DNA of 64,000 nt, taken from Imbricaverruca yamaguchii. Its lineage: Eukaryota > Arthropoda > Thecostraca > Neoverrucidae. Both the position numbers and the translations under genes were made by a program. Positions 23,531-34,430 of the stretch are shown in pieces; position 1 is the first letter of the stretch; every line of letters starts with the position of its first letter. The notes beneath the pieces are model-generated. The model was not told the origin of the DNA. It made no database searches and saw only the letters and a list, made by a program, of their open reading frames with translations. Location: the NCBI GenBank assembly GCA_034440575.1, contig JAOTOL010001569.1, positions 1,011,001 through 1,075,000 of the forward strand. Reading direction: 5' to 3'.

Positions 23531-24132
23531 TTGAATTCATGACAATGTCGGGCCGCTCTGGCTATAGTTCCCCCGCCGGACGATCGGTGGCGCTAGTTTC
23601 GCAGTCCGACGGCCGGCTAATGTCCGAGCTTGATGCGTCACGAAGTGACATGGTGAAACGATTCAATAATAAAACGAACTACACATCATAAGAGAGCTTG
23701 TTTCAATGTTGTTTAAATTTGACCATTGAAAATTACCTGCACCTCCTTTCGAAACTAGAATATAGCATTAATCGCAGCAAGCTTACTCTGGTGCCGTTCC
23801 TTTACAATCCCACCACCAGATAGGCGCCACCGGTATTATGCCATCCATGGCGTCTAACGAAATTGCTATAACGTATGCGATGTATTGTGTGTACCCTTTG
23901 TATATATACTTTCTTTCCCATGCCACTCCTGAAGAATCGAAGGTTGCATGTTGTGTGTGATGGTGCGATGTTAATCATGATATTGTCCCGTGAACTGGGA
24001 AACTAATCCATTATGCACATGACATGATGGGATTTTAACCCCATGGCATGATAGCACATGGCAAGTTGCTTTTAAGTGCGGCAACACCCATGCAATGCGT
24101 CCAGTGCCACCCCTGCACGGCCATGTGGGCGA
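23531..24132. other. No gene recognised
   Basis: Unique sequence between the satellite and the 51-bp array. No supported gene. Confidence 0.45.
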
Positions 24133-25170
24133 ATGTGACGAGATGTTACCGGACGCAACCATACATGGACACATGTGACCAGCTGTGGGCCACATGTGAC
24201 CGGACGCCACCAAAAACGAAAAAAAAAAAAAAAACAAAGGGGAAAAAAACACAACCGAACAAAAAAAAAAAAAAAAAAAAAAAAAAAGGACAAAAAAAAA
24301 AAAAAACAGTGTGGGCCACATGCGACCGGACGACCATACATGGACACATGCGACCAGCTGTGGGCACATGTGACCGGACATAACCATACATGGACACATG
24401 TGACCAGCTGTGAGCCACATGTGACCGGACGCAACCATACATGGACACATGTGACCAGCTGTGGGCCACATGTGACCGGACGCAACCATACATGGACACA
24501 TGTGACCAGCTGTGGGCCACATGTGACCGGACGCGACCATACATGGACACATGTGACCAGCTGTGGGCCACATGTGACCGGACGGACCATACGTGGACAC
24601 ATGTGACCAGCTGTGGGCCACATGCGACCGGACGCAACCATACATGGACACATGCGACCAGCTGTGGGCCACATGTGACCGGACGCAACCATACATGGAC
24701 ACATGTGACCAGCTGTGGGCCACATGTGACCGGACGCAACCATACATGGACACATGTGACCAGCTGTGGGCCACATGTGACCGGACGCAACCATACATGG
24801 ACACATGTGACCAGCTGTGGGCCACATGTGACCGGACGCACCATCGTGGACACATGTGACCAGCTGTGGGCCACATGCGACCGGACGCAACCATACATGG
24901 ACACATGCGACCAGCTGTGGGCCACATGTGACCGGACAAACCATACATGGACACATACATGGACATGTGACCAGCTGTGGGCCACATGTGACCGGACGCA
25001 ACCATACATGGACAGTGACCAGCTTGGGCACATGTGCCGGACATAAATGGACACATGTGACCAGCTGTGGGCCACATGTGACCGGACGCAACCATACATG
25101 GACACATGTGACCAGCTGTGGGCCACATGTGACCGGACGCAACCATACATGGACACATGTGACCAGGGCC
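24133..25170 (+). repeat. 51-bp minisatellite, ~18 copies
   Basis: Unit begins CATACATGGACACATGTGAC, then CAGCTGTGGGCCACATGTGA and CCGGACGCAAC (51 bp). It decomposes into five ~10-bp submonomers related to ATGTGACCRG. 51 is a multiple of 3, so 17-residue periodic open frames run on both strands. The array is interrupted at 24215-24306 by an A-rich tract. It lies directly upstream of the LRRCT exon. Confidence 0.96.
24215..24306 (+). repeat. A-rich interruption in the 51-bp array
   Basis: About 90 bp of A runs (up to ~27) with occasional GGGG, ACAC and GGAC. It resembles a poly(A) remnant or a slippage expansion. No associated retrotransposon body is visible. Confidence 0.8.
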
Positions 25171-25305
25171 ACATGTGACCGGACGCGACCAGATGTTGCT
25201 GAACGTGACCAGACGTGCTCAGACGTAACCACATGCGGTCAGATCTCACCAGACGTGCCCGGACGTGGTCTGATGCAGCCAGACGTGACCAGCTGTGGTC
25301 TCCGC
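25171..25305 (+). repeat. Decamer repeat tract between the 51-bp array and the exon
   Basis: Ten-bp units with the form nnCCAGACGT follow one another (CACCAGACGT, GCCCGGACGT, AGCCAGACGT, GACCAGCTGT and others). They are related to the submonomers of the adjacent 51-bp unit and reach within a few bases of the 3' splice site at 25310-25311. Confidence 0.75.
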
Positions 25306-25311
25306 CGGCAG

Positions 25312-25496
25312 GCAACCCGCTGCACTGCAGCTGCCAGCTGCGCGACATGTGGGCCTGGCTGCAGGACCACTCGCACCTGCTGACGGACACCAACGTGACC
25401 TGCGGCTCACCAGACAGCCTGGCGGGTCAGCGGCTCGTGCACAGGTCGTCCGCCTTCTTCTGCCCCTACCCGCTGGTGCACAAGCTGAAGATACAG
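25312..25496 (+). CDS. LRR-FN3 membrane protein, LRRCT exon
   Basis: Internal exon of a leucine-rich-repeat receptor. The frame encodes a C-terminal LRR cap: the start NPLHCSCQLRDMWAWLQDH matches the LRRCT consensus, and the four expected cysteines are present (C-x-C, then TC about 24 residues on, then FC). The 3' splice site is CCGGCAG at 25305-25311, giving a phase-1 junction. The 5' splice site is CAG|GTGCGT at 25496/25497, phase 0. LRRCT caps the last leucine-rich repeat outside the cell and is stabilised by two disulphides. No LRR-coding exon is found upstream in the window, so it must lie beyond the left edge or in another arrangement. The upstream polypyrimidine tract is weak because the 51-bp/10-bp repeat field runs into it. 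I cannot name the orthologue. Confidence 0.85.
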
Positions 25497-26379
25497 GTGC
25501 GTGGCAGGGTTGTGGTCGGTGCACACGACGTGTCGCTTAGTCCCGGGTGCTTCCGGGAGAAGGCAAGACATGCATCAGTACACGTAGGGCGGTCTTCAGT
25601 TGTATTGGCTTCTTAACTTTAGGATGGGAACCGGATTGCACAGAAAAAGCTAACGTAATCGAGAGCCATTCTACGCTAATTTTGAGGCGTCTGCCATTCA
25701 ACAATATGCATCAATGTTGGACGATTCGGAGATAAAAGTAGCTGAAAATACTATAGGTAGAACACTTGGCACCGATTCTTGGACCATTATTTTTATGGGA
25801 ACCCATCTGGGCATCTGTATTTTTCACTATATGCCCATAATTACGCTAAGTACATAAAGAAAAATACGTGCGATAATCACTGATTTGTTGAAAACTGGTC
25901 GGAGGTGCTCCCCTTTATGACCTCATAACTCCGTGACCTGACATGACCTCCCAAAAATACTTCACCAAGCGTCGTCAAAAGGTTCCCCAAAGGGTACTAA
26001 AAATCTCAGAGCGATCCGTTTATCGGTTTGGAAGGAATACACAAAACCATTAGGGGGTTGCACCAACCAACCCCCCTTGTACGGGCGAGGGTTAAGGCGC
26101 AAAGTTTGTTGCATTGCATGGACCAAGAAGTGCCCGCAGGGGATAGTGACGCATTTGGGTATTCGCATCTCCATTCTTGATACCTTATACTACCAACCAT
26201 ACTCCTCAGCGGGATGGCTGTTAAGGTGGCTGGGATGGAGATGCCGGGATGGTCACCTTAGCTACATGCTTACCTCACTAGTATGGGCAGGAATATTCCG
26301 ATAACATGGCAGATCCATCCATCATTTACCATCAGCTATGCGTCACGCATATATTATAATATCATTACAAGAACACTAT

Positions 26380-26560
26380 CTGTTTGTTTATTGGGTGGTT
26401 CACGACACACTTTCTGCACATTCACGGCTAATGGCGACGCCCACACTGTTTCGCCGGTGGGCCGCGGGATTGGGAAATGTCCTGAGCGGCGCTAGTGTCG
26501 AACCCGGGACCTTTGGTGCACATAGCCCGACACCTTAACCACTCGGCCATCCCCGCCCCA
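26380..26560 (-). mobile_element. tRNA-derived SINE, copy 2
   Basis: Same family and orientation as 21497-21683: minus-strand head GGATGGCCGAGTGGTTAAGG, box B-like GGGTTCGACACTAGC, body and end CCAATAAACAAACAG. A target-site duplication CAAGAACACTAT (12 bp, plus a possible preceding A) lies at 26368-26379 and 26561-26572. This copy retains a better box B than copy 1. It sits in the LRR gene intron, antisense to the gene. Confidence 0.9.
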
Positions 26561-27046
26561 CAAGAACACTATCAAGGAACGTGATGGAACTTTGTTGTGG
26601 TCAATCAGTCATCCGTGGATTAATGGAACACTGCAAGAATACTACGAAAGATCAACATGGAGCTTTATCAGCACCTATTCGCCGCGTATAGACTATGACA
26701 CTATTACTGAATTACCACAATGTGCAAATAACATTTTGTCGGTTTCAATCGGCCAGATCCCATAAAGTTTACAAGCAACAATCTCCGACATCGTATTCAC
26801 TTCTTCAGCACTTCACTATTATCTATATCAGCAATAGTCAGCAGGCCGGGCCGGTGTTAGCGTAATCGTGATCACTCCAACACTGGCCAAGTAAGTATGT
26901 AGTGCTATAAATAAATACATAAGTAAACCCGGCCAAATACGGCTAAACAGTGCTGAAGAAGTGAATACGATGTCGGCGGTCGCTGCTGGTAAAGCTTGTG
27001 GAATCTGGCCGGTTGAGACCGGCCAGATGCTCCTGCCGGCCGACTC

Positions 27047-27985
27047 GAGGACCATCAGTGTGCGATACTCACACGAGGACTATCAGTGTCCGATACTCAC
27101 ACGAGGACCATCAGTGTGCGATACTCACACGAGGACCATCAGTCTGCGATACTCACACGAGGACCATCAGTGTGCGATACTCACACGAGGACCATCAGTG
27201 TGCGATACTCACACGAGGCGATACTCACACGAGGACCATCAGTGTGCGATACTCACACGAGGACCATCAGTGTGCGATACTCACACGAGGACCATCAGTG
27301 TGCGATACTCACACGAGGACCATCAGTGTGCGATACTCACACGAGGACCATCAGTGTGCGATACTCACACGAGGACCATCAGTGTGCGATACTCACACGA
27401 GGACCATCAGTGTGCGATACTCACACGAGGACCATCAGTGTGCGATACTCACACGAGGACCATCAGTGTGCGATACTCACACGAGGACCATCAGTGTGCG
27501 ATACTCACACGAGGACCATCAGTGTGCGATACTCACACGAGGACCATCAGTGTGCGATACTCACACGAGGACCATCAGTGTGCGATACTCACACGGGACC
27601 ATCATCACGAGGACCATCAGTGTGCGATACTCACACGAGGACCATCAGTGTGCGATACTCACACGAGGACCATCAGTGTGCGATACTCACACGAGGACCA
27701 TCAGTGTGCGATACTCACACGAGGACCATCAGTGTGCGATACTCACACGAGGACCATCAGTGTGCGATACTCACACGAGGACCATCAGTGTGCGATACTC
27801 ACACGAGGACCATCAGTGTGCGATACTCACACGAGGACCATCAGTGTGCGATACTCACACGAGGACCATCAGTGTGCGATACTCACACGAGGACCATCAG
27901 TGTGCGATACTCACACGAGGACCATCAGTGTGCGATACTCACACGAGGACCATCGTGCGAAAACGAGGACCATCAGTGTGCGTGG
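27047..27985 (+). repeat. 28-bp minisatellite, ~32 copies
   Basis: Unit GAGGACCATCAGTGTGCGAT then ACTCACAC (28 bp). It is extremely homogeneous, with one truncated unit near 27220 and one at 27590-27610. All three forward frames are open and cycle every 84 bp. Not coding. Confidence 0.97.
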
Positions 27986-28063
27986 GCAGCCTGTCACTGA
28001 CGAACGCACGGGTCGGTGCCCTGGTGCGTATCGGACGGCGAGAGGTGGGCAGTCTGCCACTGA

Positions 28064-28530
28064 CTGGCGCACGGTCTGGCGCACGGTCTGGCGTGCAGTC
28101 TGGCGTGCAGTCTGGCGTGCAGTCTGGCGTGCAGTCTGGCGTGCAGTCTGGCGTGCAGTCTGGCGCACGGTCTGGCGTGCAGTCTGGCGTGCAGTCTGGG
28201 GTGCAGTCTGGCGTGCAGTCTGGCGTGCAGTGTGGCGCACGGTCTGGCGTGCAGTCTGGGGTGCAGTATGGGGTGCAGTCTGGCGTGCAGTCTGGCGTGT
28301 AGTGTGGCGCACGGTCTGGCGTGCAGTCTGCCGTGCAGTCTGGGGTGCAGTCTTGCGTGCAGTCTGGCGTGCAGTCTGGCGTGCAGTAAGGGGTGCAGTA
28401 AGGGGTGCAGTCTGGCGTGCAGTCTGGCGTGCAGTCTGGCGTGCAGTCTGGCGTGCAGTCTGGCGTGCAGTCTGGCGTGCAGTCTGGCGTGCAGTCTGGC
28501 GTGCAGTATGGCGCACGGTCTGGCGCCTAG
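28064..28530 (+). repeat. 12-bp minisatellite, ~37 copies
   Basis: Unit GTCTGGCGTGCA with variants GTCTGGCGCACG, GTCTGGGGTGCA and GTAAGGGGTGCA. It follows the 28-bp array after ~80 bp of sequence sharing motifs with both arrays. Four-residue periodic peptides in all frames are artefacts. Confidence 0.96.
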
Positions 28531-30149
28531 TCGGGCGCTTAGGCGTGACTGGGCTCTTGGACCCTGCACAGTTTGCTTCGGAGCGGTTTTGACAGTGTTG
28601 ATAAACATATCTTGCCAGTGGTTAAGGACACACTGAAGGGAGCATTTTCAATACTGGCAAACGGATGGCTTCAAGCTCTGAGGATCCCCTTGCAGCGATC
28701 TTGTCAGTGTCGTTAGTTTTTGGCTGGTTGTTAGGATTTACGATGCTTCGACTGCCGGTGGGGATTCATCTCACACACGAACCTTCACACCTAGGATATT
28801 TAGTTTACTAACATTTCACCCCTGGACAATTAACACCCTTCATTTTGTACACTGCCTGTAGCCTCTGGCTATTTACACTCGTCAAAATGTCTCCAGTCCT
28901 TTCACACCCGTCTTGTCTACCCTACAACACACTTGATCTCCATTCTACGATTATTTATATAGAAAAACGGCAGGTGTCTACATGGGATTATATTAAAGTT
29001 TAAGGTGTTCTATATCCGGTGAAGATCGAAAAGACAACATATCAGGAACACATGCACTATCTACAACGAATAGCAAAAGCATCTAAAGGTTTATGCTGGA
29101 CTTGTTGCCGCGGACCAGAATGTCGGCATAAAGTAAGTTAGTTCGTGAAGAAAATGTCAGTGCTGCAGCAATGAGGGAGTATGCGAATCATGCACAAAGC
29201 AGAAGGTGAAATTGTATCAAGTTATTCATGCGCTGAAGCGAAGAACACCCGGAACGGCTGCCTGCAGATGTTACTAGGGGCAGTATAGTTTCAATTAACA
29301 AGGGTGTTGAGGCACATCGCCGGAGCAAGAGGCTACAAAAGAAGCTTTAGAATAGGAAGAGTATGAAAAGTTGGCCACTGCACCAAAATCATTGCACGAA
29401 CTTGGCGAAATTCCAGAATAACTTAGCAATAGATTGCTAGAACAATCAGCATAGTGGTTGACTTTTTAACAAATGTGAAGGACGGAAATAGAAGAAGGTA
29501 ATCGCGTCATTTTGTCCTATAACCTCACCCCGAAAAAAGAGGAAGAAAGAAATTGGGCACTTAAAGATACTTGTGGCATGACATAACTTTGAAAATAACT
29601 CCAAACGTATACATCTAATTGTATACCGCATGCGAAGATGTTCCTAGGCCCACCGCTGCCATTGGTACCTTTGGCCTACAAGGAAAAAAATTAGCATAAA
29701 ATGGCATAAAGTAAAATTAATCCAGAATAGCGGCATGTAGTGCTGAGAGAACCTGCGCCAACAATTATAATTATTTGCGGTTTCGAGACAGCGAACGTGA
29801 TGCGAGTGATCTTTCCCCAGTCAACCTGCTACTTGGTTTCTTCAAATTCGCTGAATCTGTTTGGCACAAAATACAAGGTGGAGGCTTGCAGGTGGCGTGT
29901 TCGGACCTACATGACATAGAAATTAGGGAGTCACCCCATGTTTCTTGCATTTGCCTTCGTCTCTCTCCAGAAGGGGGGGGGGGAATTATAGCCCCGGTCG
30001 ATGTCGCTGTTCTTTTCTCATTCCAAATAATTATTTTTTTCATATATCCCCAAAAGGAACTCCCCAGAGTAAAAAACATAATGCAAGTCGTGAAAAGTCG
30101 TAAAATCTAGCCCCCCTGGTGACGTCACTTTTGTGGCATTCTTTTTGGG

Positions 30150-30297
30150 GGACTCGGACCCTACTCGTCGAGCGCTTTCCGATGACACATCTTTCGTTTT
30201 CGTGCGATGCTTAGTTTGGATTTTAGAGGGGGGTCTTCAGCCCCCCCCCGAGACGGGGTGGGAGGATTTGACAGGAAAGATGGCGCGGGTTAAAAGA
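30150..30297 (-). repeat. Dispersed repeat fragment, inverted relative to 46065-46215
   Basis: About 150 bp here (GTCGAGCGCTTTCCGATGAC, then TCGTTTTCGTGCGATGCTTA, ending near ACGGGGTGGGAGGATT) is the reverse complement of 46065-46215, with only small differences including the poly-C/poly-G length. A more diverged same-orientation relative is at about 62140-62280. The family is unknown; it may be part of a longer transposon. Confidence 0.8.
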
Positions 30298-31914
30298 AGA
30301 AGTTTAATCAGAATTCATGGTGGGTGTGGCTTCATGGACCAGGCTAAGGAGAGCTTTCTGCGTGGCCACACCGCCCAATCTGTGAGCTTCAGTTGAAAGA
30401 CAGAGTTTTCGCCGAGAGCTTAGCGTGCCGTGCGTGCCCCGACCCGGCGGCCGTCCACAGTGCACCACGCGGTGGCCGTATTATTGGTGCGGCAGCTCTT
30501 CTTATCTACGTACACTCCCAGAGCCACACAAATTCACACACTTTGCAGAACAACTAGTGGCACGGAGCCTCAACTGGACACCCAATGGCTGCTGTTCTAA
30601 GCTAGGTGTGAGCGACATCTTGTAGCTCCATACTTGAACTTTCAGCGTCATTTGAAATATTTTAATCTTCACCTTTTGGATGACCTTCCAGATTATGTCA
30701 AACAGGTCAATGTGTTTGACAATGTGTTGTCAATGTGTTGAGCAGGTGCAGCCAGTCACCTGCTCAACTTACTTCTTGGATTCGGCCCATGAAATGCATG
30801 GGATTTCGTCCTTCAACATCGATAATACGCAACATCAGCACCTAACATAGCGCACTGACACATGTAAATGTCAAGGTGACCGATCAGGTCAAGGCTATAT
30901 ACCTGGAATTTTTTTAAAGCTGACAATTTCGAACGGACTGTTCCTAGGCAAATGACTTCAACAAATTGAAGCCAAATATTTTGGAAAGCTATGATAAAAT
31001 ATTATCTTTGGAAATTTGTCCAAAAATAAATGGGGTCAATTTCCTCTACCGTTCTGATACGGACGCATCAAAAACGAATTCAGCGTGCCAAATTACCCTG
31101 GTTGAACCAGTTTACCATCCCATTACTCCCTATGCGTCCCGGTCGTCTGTGATACGTGCAATCCGGTACGTTTCAGGTCACATCCCTATGACTTGCTCTG
31201 ATGTTGACATAAAACGTTGAACGAACTTGATTTGTGGACACAATTTGGCGCTACAGATAGTATAATTATGTACCATAGAAATTAAGTAGGTACAAAGTTA
31301 TGCGCAGAAGTACGCTTATCCAGCATGCATGCTCATTTGGCATAGTGAACGGACCTGAGGTCACTTATTACTTTTGCCTTTTTCTGTCGTATTCATCTAA
31401 TTTATTTGCTTCACGGTTGGCTTTATCTTGCACGACTTGCTCATGCCATAGGTTTTAAGGCATAGGTGGAGGAGGGGGAGACTTCGCCGACAGCCTACTA
31501 GACTATCTCCAGTGCATTATTGATGCTAGTGAGCAGCGGTTGTCGTTAGAAGATGGCCACCTTGGCTGTACCCATGCGCAGATCTGTGGCTTGTCATGGA
31601 ACCGGATCCGGAGGAATCGATCAGAGCGGGGATATGTTTGGCAACTTAGTCACGTGCCGGGCAGTACTTTTATTCGTTTGGGATGCAACAAGTCTACATC
31701 TAGGACCACCTGAAAGAAAACGTATCTCTGTATATAGGTGTTGTAAGTTAACGATCACACAGTTTCACCAGGATATGAACGGCTCCCATCCGGGCTATTT
31801 TGCAAATTGACTTTCAGTTTTTTTGGAAATTAACTTAAAATTTGGACGTTATGGAAGTTGGAACAAGTTATCAACTTTTGAAGATACGACATGCGCACCC
31901 CACCGGACACCACC

Positions 31915-31964
31915 GACTCTTGCCCTCCCCACAGGAGGTGGAGTCGTACACAGCACACGACTGA
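31915..31964 (+). other. Upstream duplicate 3' splice site of the last LRR-FN3 exon
   Basis: CTCCCCACAG|GAGGTGGA at 31925-31942 duplicates the true acceptor CCCCCACAG|GAGGTGGA at 31978-31994. The AGs are 52 bp apart. Use of the upstream AG in phase 0 would add nine residues (EVESYTAHD) and then a stop at 31962-31964, removing FN3 and the membrane anchor. Whether it is used is not known. Confidence 0.6.
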
Positions 31965-31986
31965 CGTCTCCCTTCTTCCCCCACAG

Positions 31987-32592
31987 GAGGTGGATTCACA
32001 CTCTGTGGTGGTGTCGTGGCAGTCGCAGAACGCCACGGGCGTGCTCGGCTACCGGGTGCTGCACGAGCAGGTGGGCCGGCCGCCGCCGCCGCCAGCCCAC
32101 TCCGACCTGGCGCTGGCGCAGCGCGCCGACGCCAGCCGGCCGGTGGTGACGTCGCTGCTGGCGCCGCGCCGCCGCCGACACCGGCTCGACGGGCTGGCCG
32201 CCGACACCGCCTACCGCGTGTGCGTGCTCGGCCTGGGCGACTGGCTGCAGGCTGAGGGCCGCGCCAGGCTGCAGGCTCAGGCGGGCGCGGCCAGAGGCGC
32301 CGCCAGCCTGCCGGACCGCAGCTGTGCGCAGGTGCGGACGCTGAAGCCGTCCGCCGGACGCTCCGCGCTCGCCGACAACTTCGGCCTGCTGCTGGGCAGC
32401 TCGCTCGGGCTGGGCATGGTGTTCGTGCTGTGCGTGGCCGTTGTGTGTGCGCGCATCAAGAAGAAACGTCGCCAGGCGCCGCCCAAGCTCGAGCGACGGT
32501 CTTCGCCGTCGGGGGTGATGGCGCTCGACAGCTTCCCCAACTGTCGACACTTTGCCCACTCCGGCGACGACATATTCGAGACACGGACATGA
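31987..32592 (+). CDS. LRR-FN3 membrane protein, last exon (FN3, TM, cytoplasmic tail)
   Basis: Terminal exon of 201 codons plus TGA. Residues 1-118 form a fibronectin type III domain: VVVSWQ in strand B with Trp11, GYRVLHEQ in strand C, and LDGLAADTAYRVCVLGLG with the conserved Tyr76. Cys79 and Cys113 (YRVCV ... RSCAQVRT) reproduce the cysteine pair typical of FN3 domains in LRR adhesion proteins such as FLRT, LRFN and ELFN. Residues 132-157 (NFGLLLGSSLG ... VVCARI) are a transmembrane helix followed by the KKKRR stop-transfer cluster. The ~44-residue tail ends DDIFETRT. Type I topology is expected, with the LRRs and FN3 outside, probably for cell adhesion or neuronal wiring by analogy. The exon is very GC-rich with Arg/Pro/Ala-rich FN3 loops (RPPPPPAHSD, APRRRRH), which are longer than usual. 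No polyadenylation signal was confidently found. Confidence 0.85.
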   Translation, partial: EVDSHSVVVSWQSQNATGVLGYRVLHEQVGRPPPPPAHSDLALAQRADASRPVVTSLLAPRRRRHRLDGLAADTAYRVCVLGLGDWLQAEGRARLQAQAGAARGAASLPDRSCAQVRTLKPSAGRSALADNFGLLLGSSLGLGMVFVLCVAVVCARIKKKRRQAPPKLERRSSPSGVMALDSFPNCRHFAHSGDDIFETRT

Positions 32593-32596
32593 CAGC

Positions 32597-32702
32597 GTGA
32601 CGTGGCGGCGTGACGTGACGGCGTGACATGGCGGCGTGACGTGGCGTGACGTGGCGGCGTGACGTGGCGGCGTGACGTGGTGGCGTGACGTCACGTGACG
32701 AG
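32597..32702 (+). repeat. TGACGT-rich ~13-bp tandem array in the presumed 3' UTR
   Basis: Starting five bases after the stop codon, units of the form TGACGTGGCGGCG repeat about eight times. They include five TGACGTGG, one TGACGTGA, one TGACATGG and a full TGACGTCA palindrome near the end. A further TGACGTGG lies at 32737. TGACGTCA is the CRE consensus, and TGACGTGG matches the UPRE core bound by XBP1/ATF6. Confidence 0.85.
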
Positions 32703-32744
32703 TGATGCTGTGTCTGCAATTTTGTCGCGGCCGACGTGACGTGG

Positions 32745-33800
32745 AATGGCGGCGGCCACCTCCGTCATAGTTCTAGTCTCACGAGAGGAGGGGAGGTGCA
32801 TCACGTTGTGGTGATGTTCGCTTTTGCAGCCGATGCTGGTGTAGTTGGTGCTGGCACCAGCTCGATCTGAACCGTGGTGGTGCAGGTCTCGTCAGGCGTG
32901 GCGTGAAATATGTGCACTCACAGGCTTCTCAGCGCTCCGTCTGACTGCAGCTCGTGCGGCGCGCGGGCAACGTTGGAGAGGTAAATACTGTATTGCGCGG
33001 GTAAAGTTGGCGCGGAATGTGAAGGGTTGCGGGAGCATTTCCGGCGATGATCGGCATGTAATGTGATCTTAGTCCGCCCGGCCGTTCCGCATCAGGGCCT
33101 GCTCGTTTTCCAGTTGGTGTCTGGACGGGAAGTAGTGAATGTTCATGCTGGTGGCTTTGAGTCGCGGCGAGATGCAACGGAGGCTGCGCTGCGAGCGCAT
33201 AGGTACAGTGTGCCCTCGCGTGGGTGAGCAGCCCACTGAGCGTGGGCATACCGCGAGGGTGAGCAGGTCGCCGGGGTGAGCGAGCCAGTGAGTGTCAGGA
33301 GACCGCGAGGGTGAGCAGACCGATGTCACTGCCTTCATCGAAAGATTGTAACTGTCGCCCGCTGTCATGCCATGCTTTCTTCTGGGATGGTATTATTCAA
33401 TACAATGTTCAAGCTGTGTCAAGTATTTTGTTGGGAAGACCAGCTAACATTCGATTCGGTTCCTCGGTTCCTGCAGGGTCGGAAAGAGAACCGATCGTGC
33501 AGTAGGCTGAGAGCACGTTTGTCACAAAGCTGTGACGTAGCAGTTCTGCTACGGCGCAGACATTCCCTGTGAAAAGAGTTCCTATCTGGGGAAGGTCATC
33601 GAGAAAAGGACACGGCATGATATCAGTGCCTGTCAGCATAAATAGCAATATCATCGGTACCTATTTGTTTCCTAAGTTGTGACGAAGAGCTTGCTGGGAT
33701 GGAATGAAGGGTCAGCGAATTCGTCTTTCAGTGAGAATAAGTGGACAATGTGATGCTGTTATAGCAAGTATAAAAAACGTTTCACCCATAGAGGGCCACA
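32745..33800. other. No gene recognised downstream of the LRR-FN3 gene
   Basis: Contains a short GAGGGTGAGCAG-type repeat near 33220-33325 and otherwise unique sequence. It may hold the remainder of the LRR-FN3 3' UTR. Confidence 0.4.
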
Positions 33801-33802
33801 TG

Positions 33803-33803
<1 letters not shown>

Positions 33804-33880
<77 letters not shown>
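33804..33880. repeat. (TA)n microsatellite
   Basis: About 77 bp of uninterrupted TA, followed by GTATGTATATATGTACATAAATATTTATG. Confidence 0.97.
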
Positions 33881-33888
<8 letters not shown>

Positions 33889-33899
33889 ATATGTACATA

Positions 33900-34430
33900 A
33901 ATATTTATGTACATTATTAGGGTGGTCCAAAAACATAGTGAAAATAAAAATGTGTAATGTTGCGGGCATGATGTCGATCTTGTTTCACTTCCTGTTAGAC
34001 ATGTTCGTGCAAAATTTCGTGCCGATCGGACTATTTTTGCAACTCCACTCAATTGTGCACTGCAATTCTGATGCAATCCGCCGGACTGCACACTCGTAGC
34101 TACAATGAGTGAACTTCAGAAGCTTCACGTGCCTATGAAGCGGGCATTTTGCGTCGGCGCACGAAACTGAAGCGGAAGCCAAGAAGGAGTACTGATGAAG
34201 TATTTTGTAACAACGTGATAGATCCTGTCATTAGCTATCCAACGCCGTTTTCATTTTGTCGCTAGCTAGCATAGTTCTAGAGACCTTATTGGGGGCAGAC
34301 ATCTGCCCCTCGGACATGCGAAGTTGGAGCGGACCTCCGGACGTGCGAGTGATAGTGCTACGCATCATGCCACGTTTGTATCCTGCACCATTGTATTCAG
34401 CGGTCCGATAAATATATTTTGGCTGGGTCC
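33900..34430. other. No gene recognised
   Basis: Begins with TTATTAGGGTGGTCCAAAAA, slightly reminiscent of a mariner terminus, but no transposase or matching second end was found. Confidence 0.35.

Larger units (their letters stand above)
25497..31986 (+). other. Intron of the LRR-FN3 gene (6,490 bp)
   Basis: Bounded by GTGCGT at 25497 and CCCCCACAG at 31978-31986, with phase 0 on both sides so the two exons join in frame. It contains SINE copy 2, the 28-bp and 12-bp arrays and an inverted fragment of a dispersed repeat. The remaining stretches (25497-26366, 28531-29950, 30298-31930) show no further exon that I can support. Confidence 0.8.

Noticed and set aside
23971..25393. Open frames of up to about 415 codons through the 51-bp array
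   Set aside because: 17-residue periodic peptide on both strands from a multiple-of-3 unit. Only the 25312-25496 part of a plus-strand frame is a real exon.
29041..29350. Possible protein relic
   Set aside because: Short fragments look protein-like in different frames, but stops and frame changes are frequent and no family can be named.
33915..34150. Possible mariner-type transposon end (TTAGGGTGGTCCAAAAA)
   Set aside because: No matching inverted end and no transposase frame nearby. The similarity is short.
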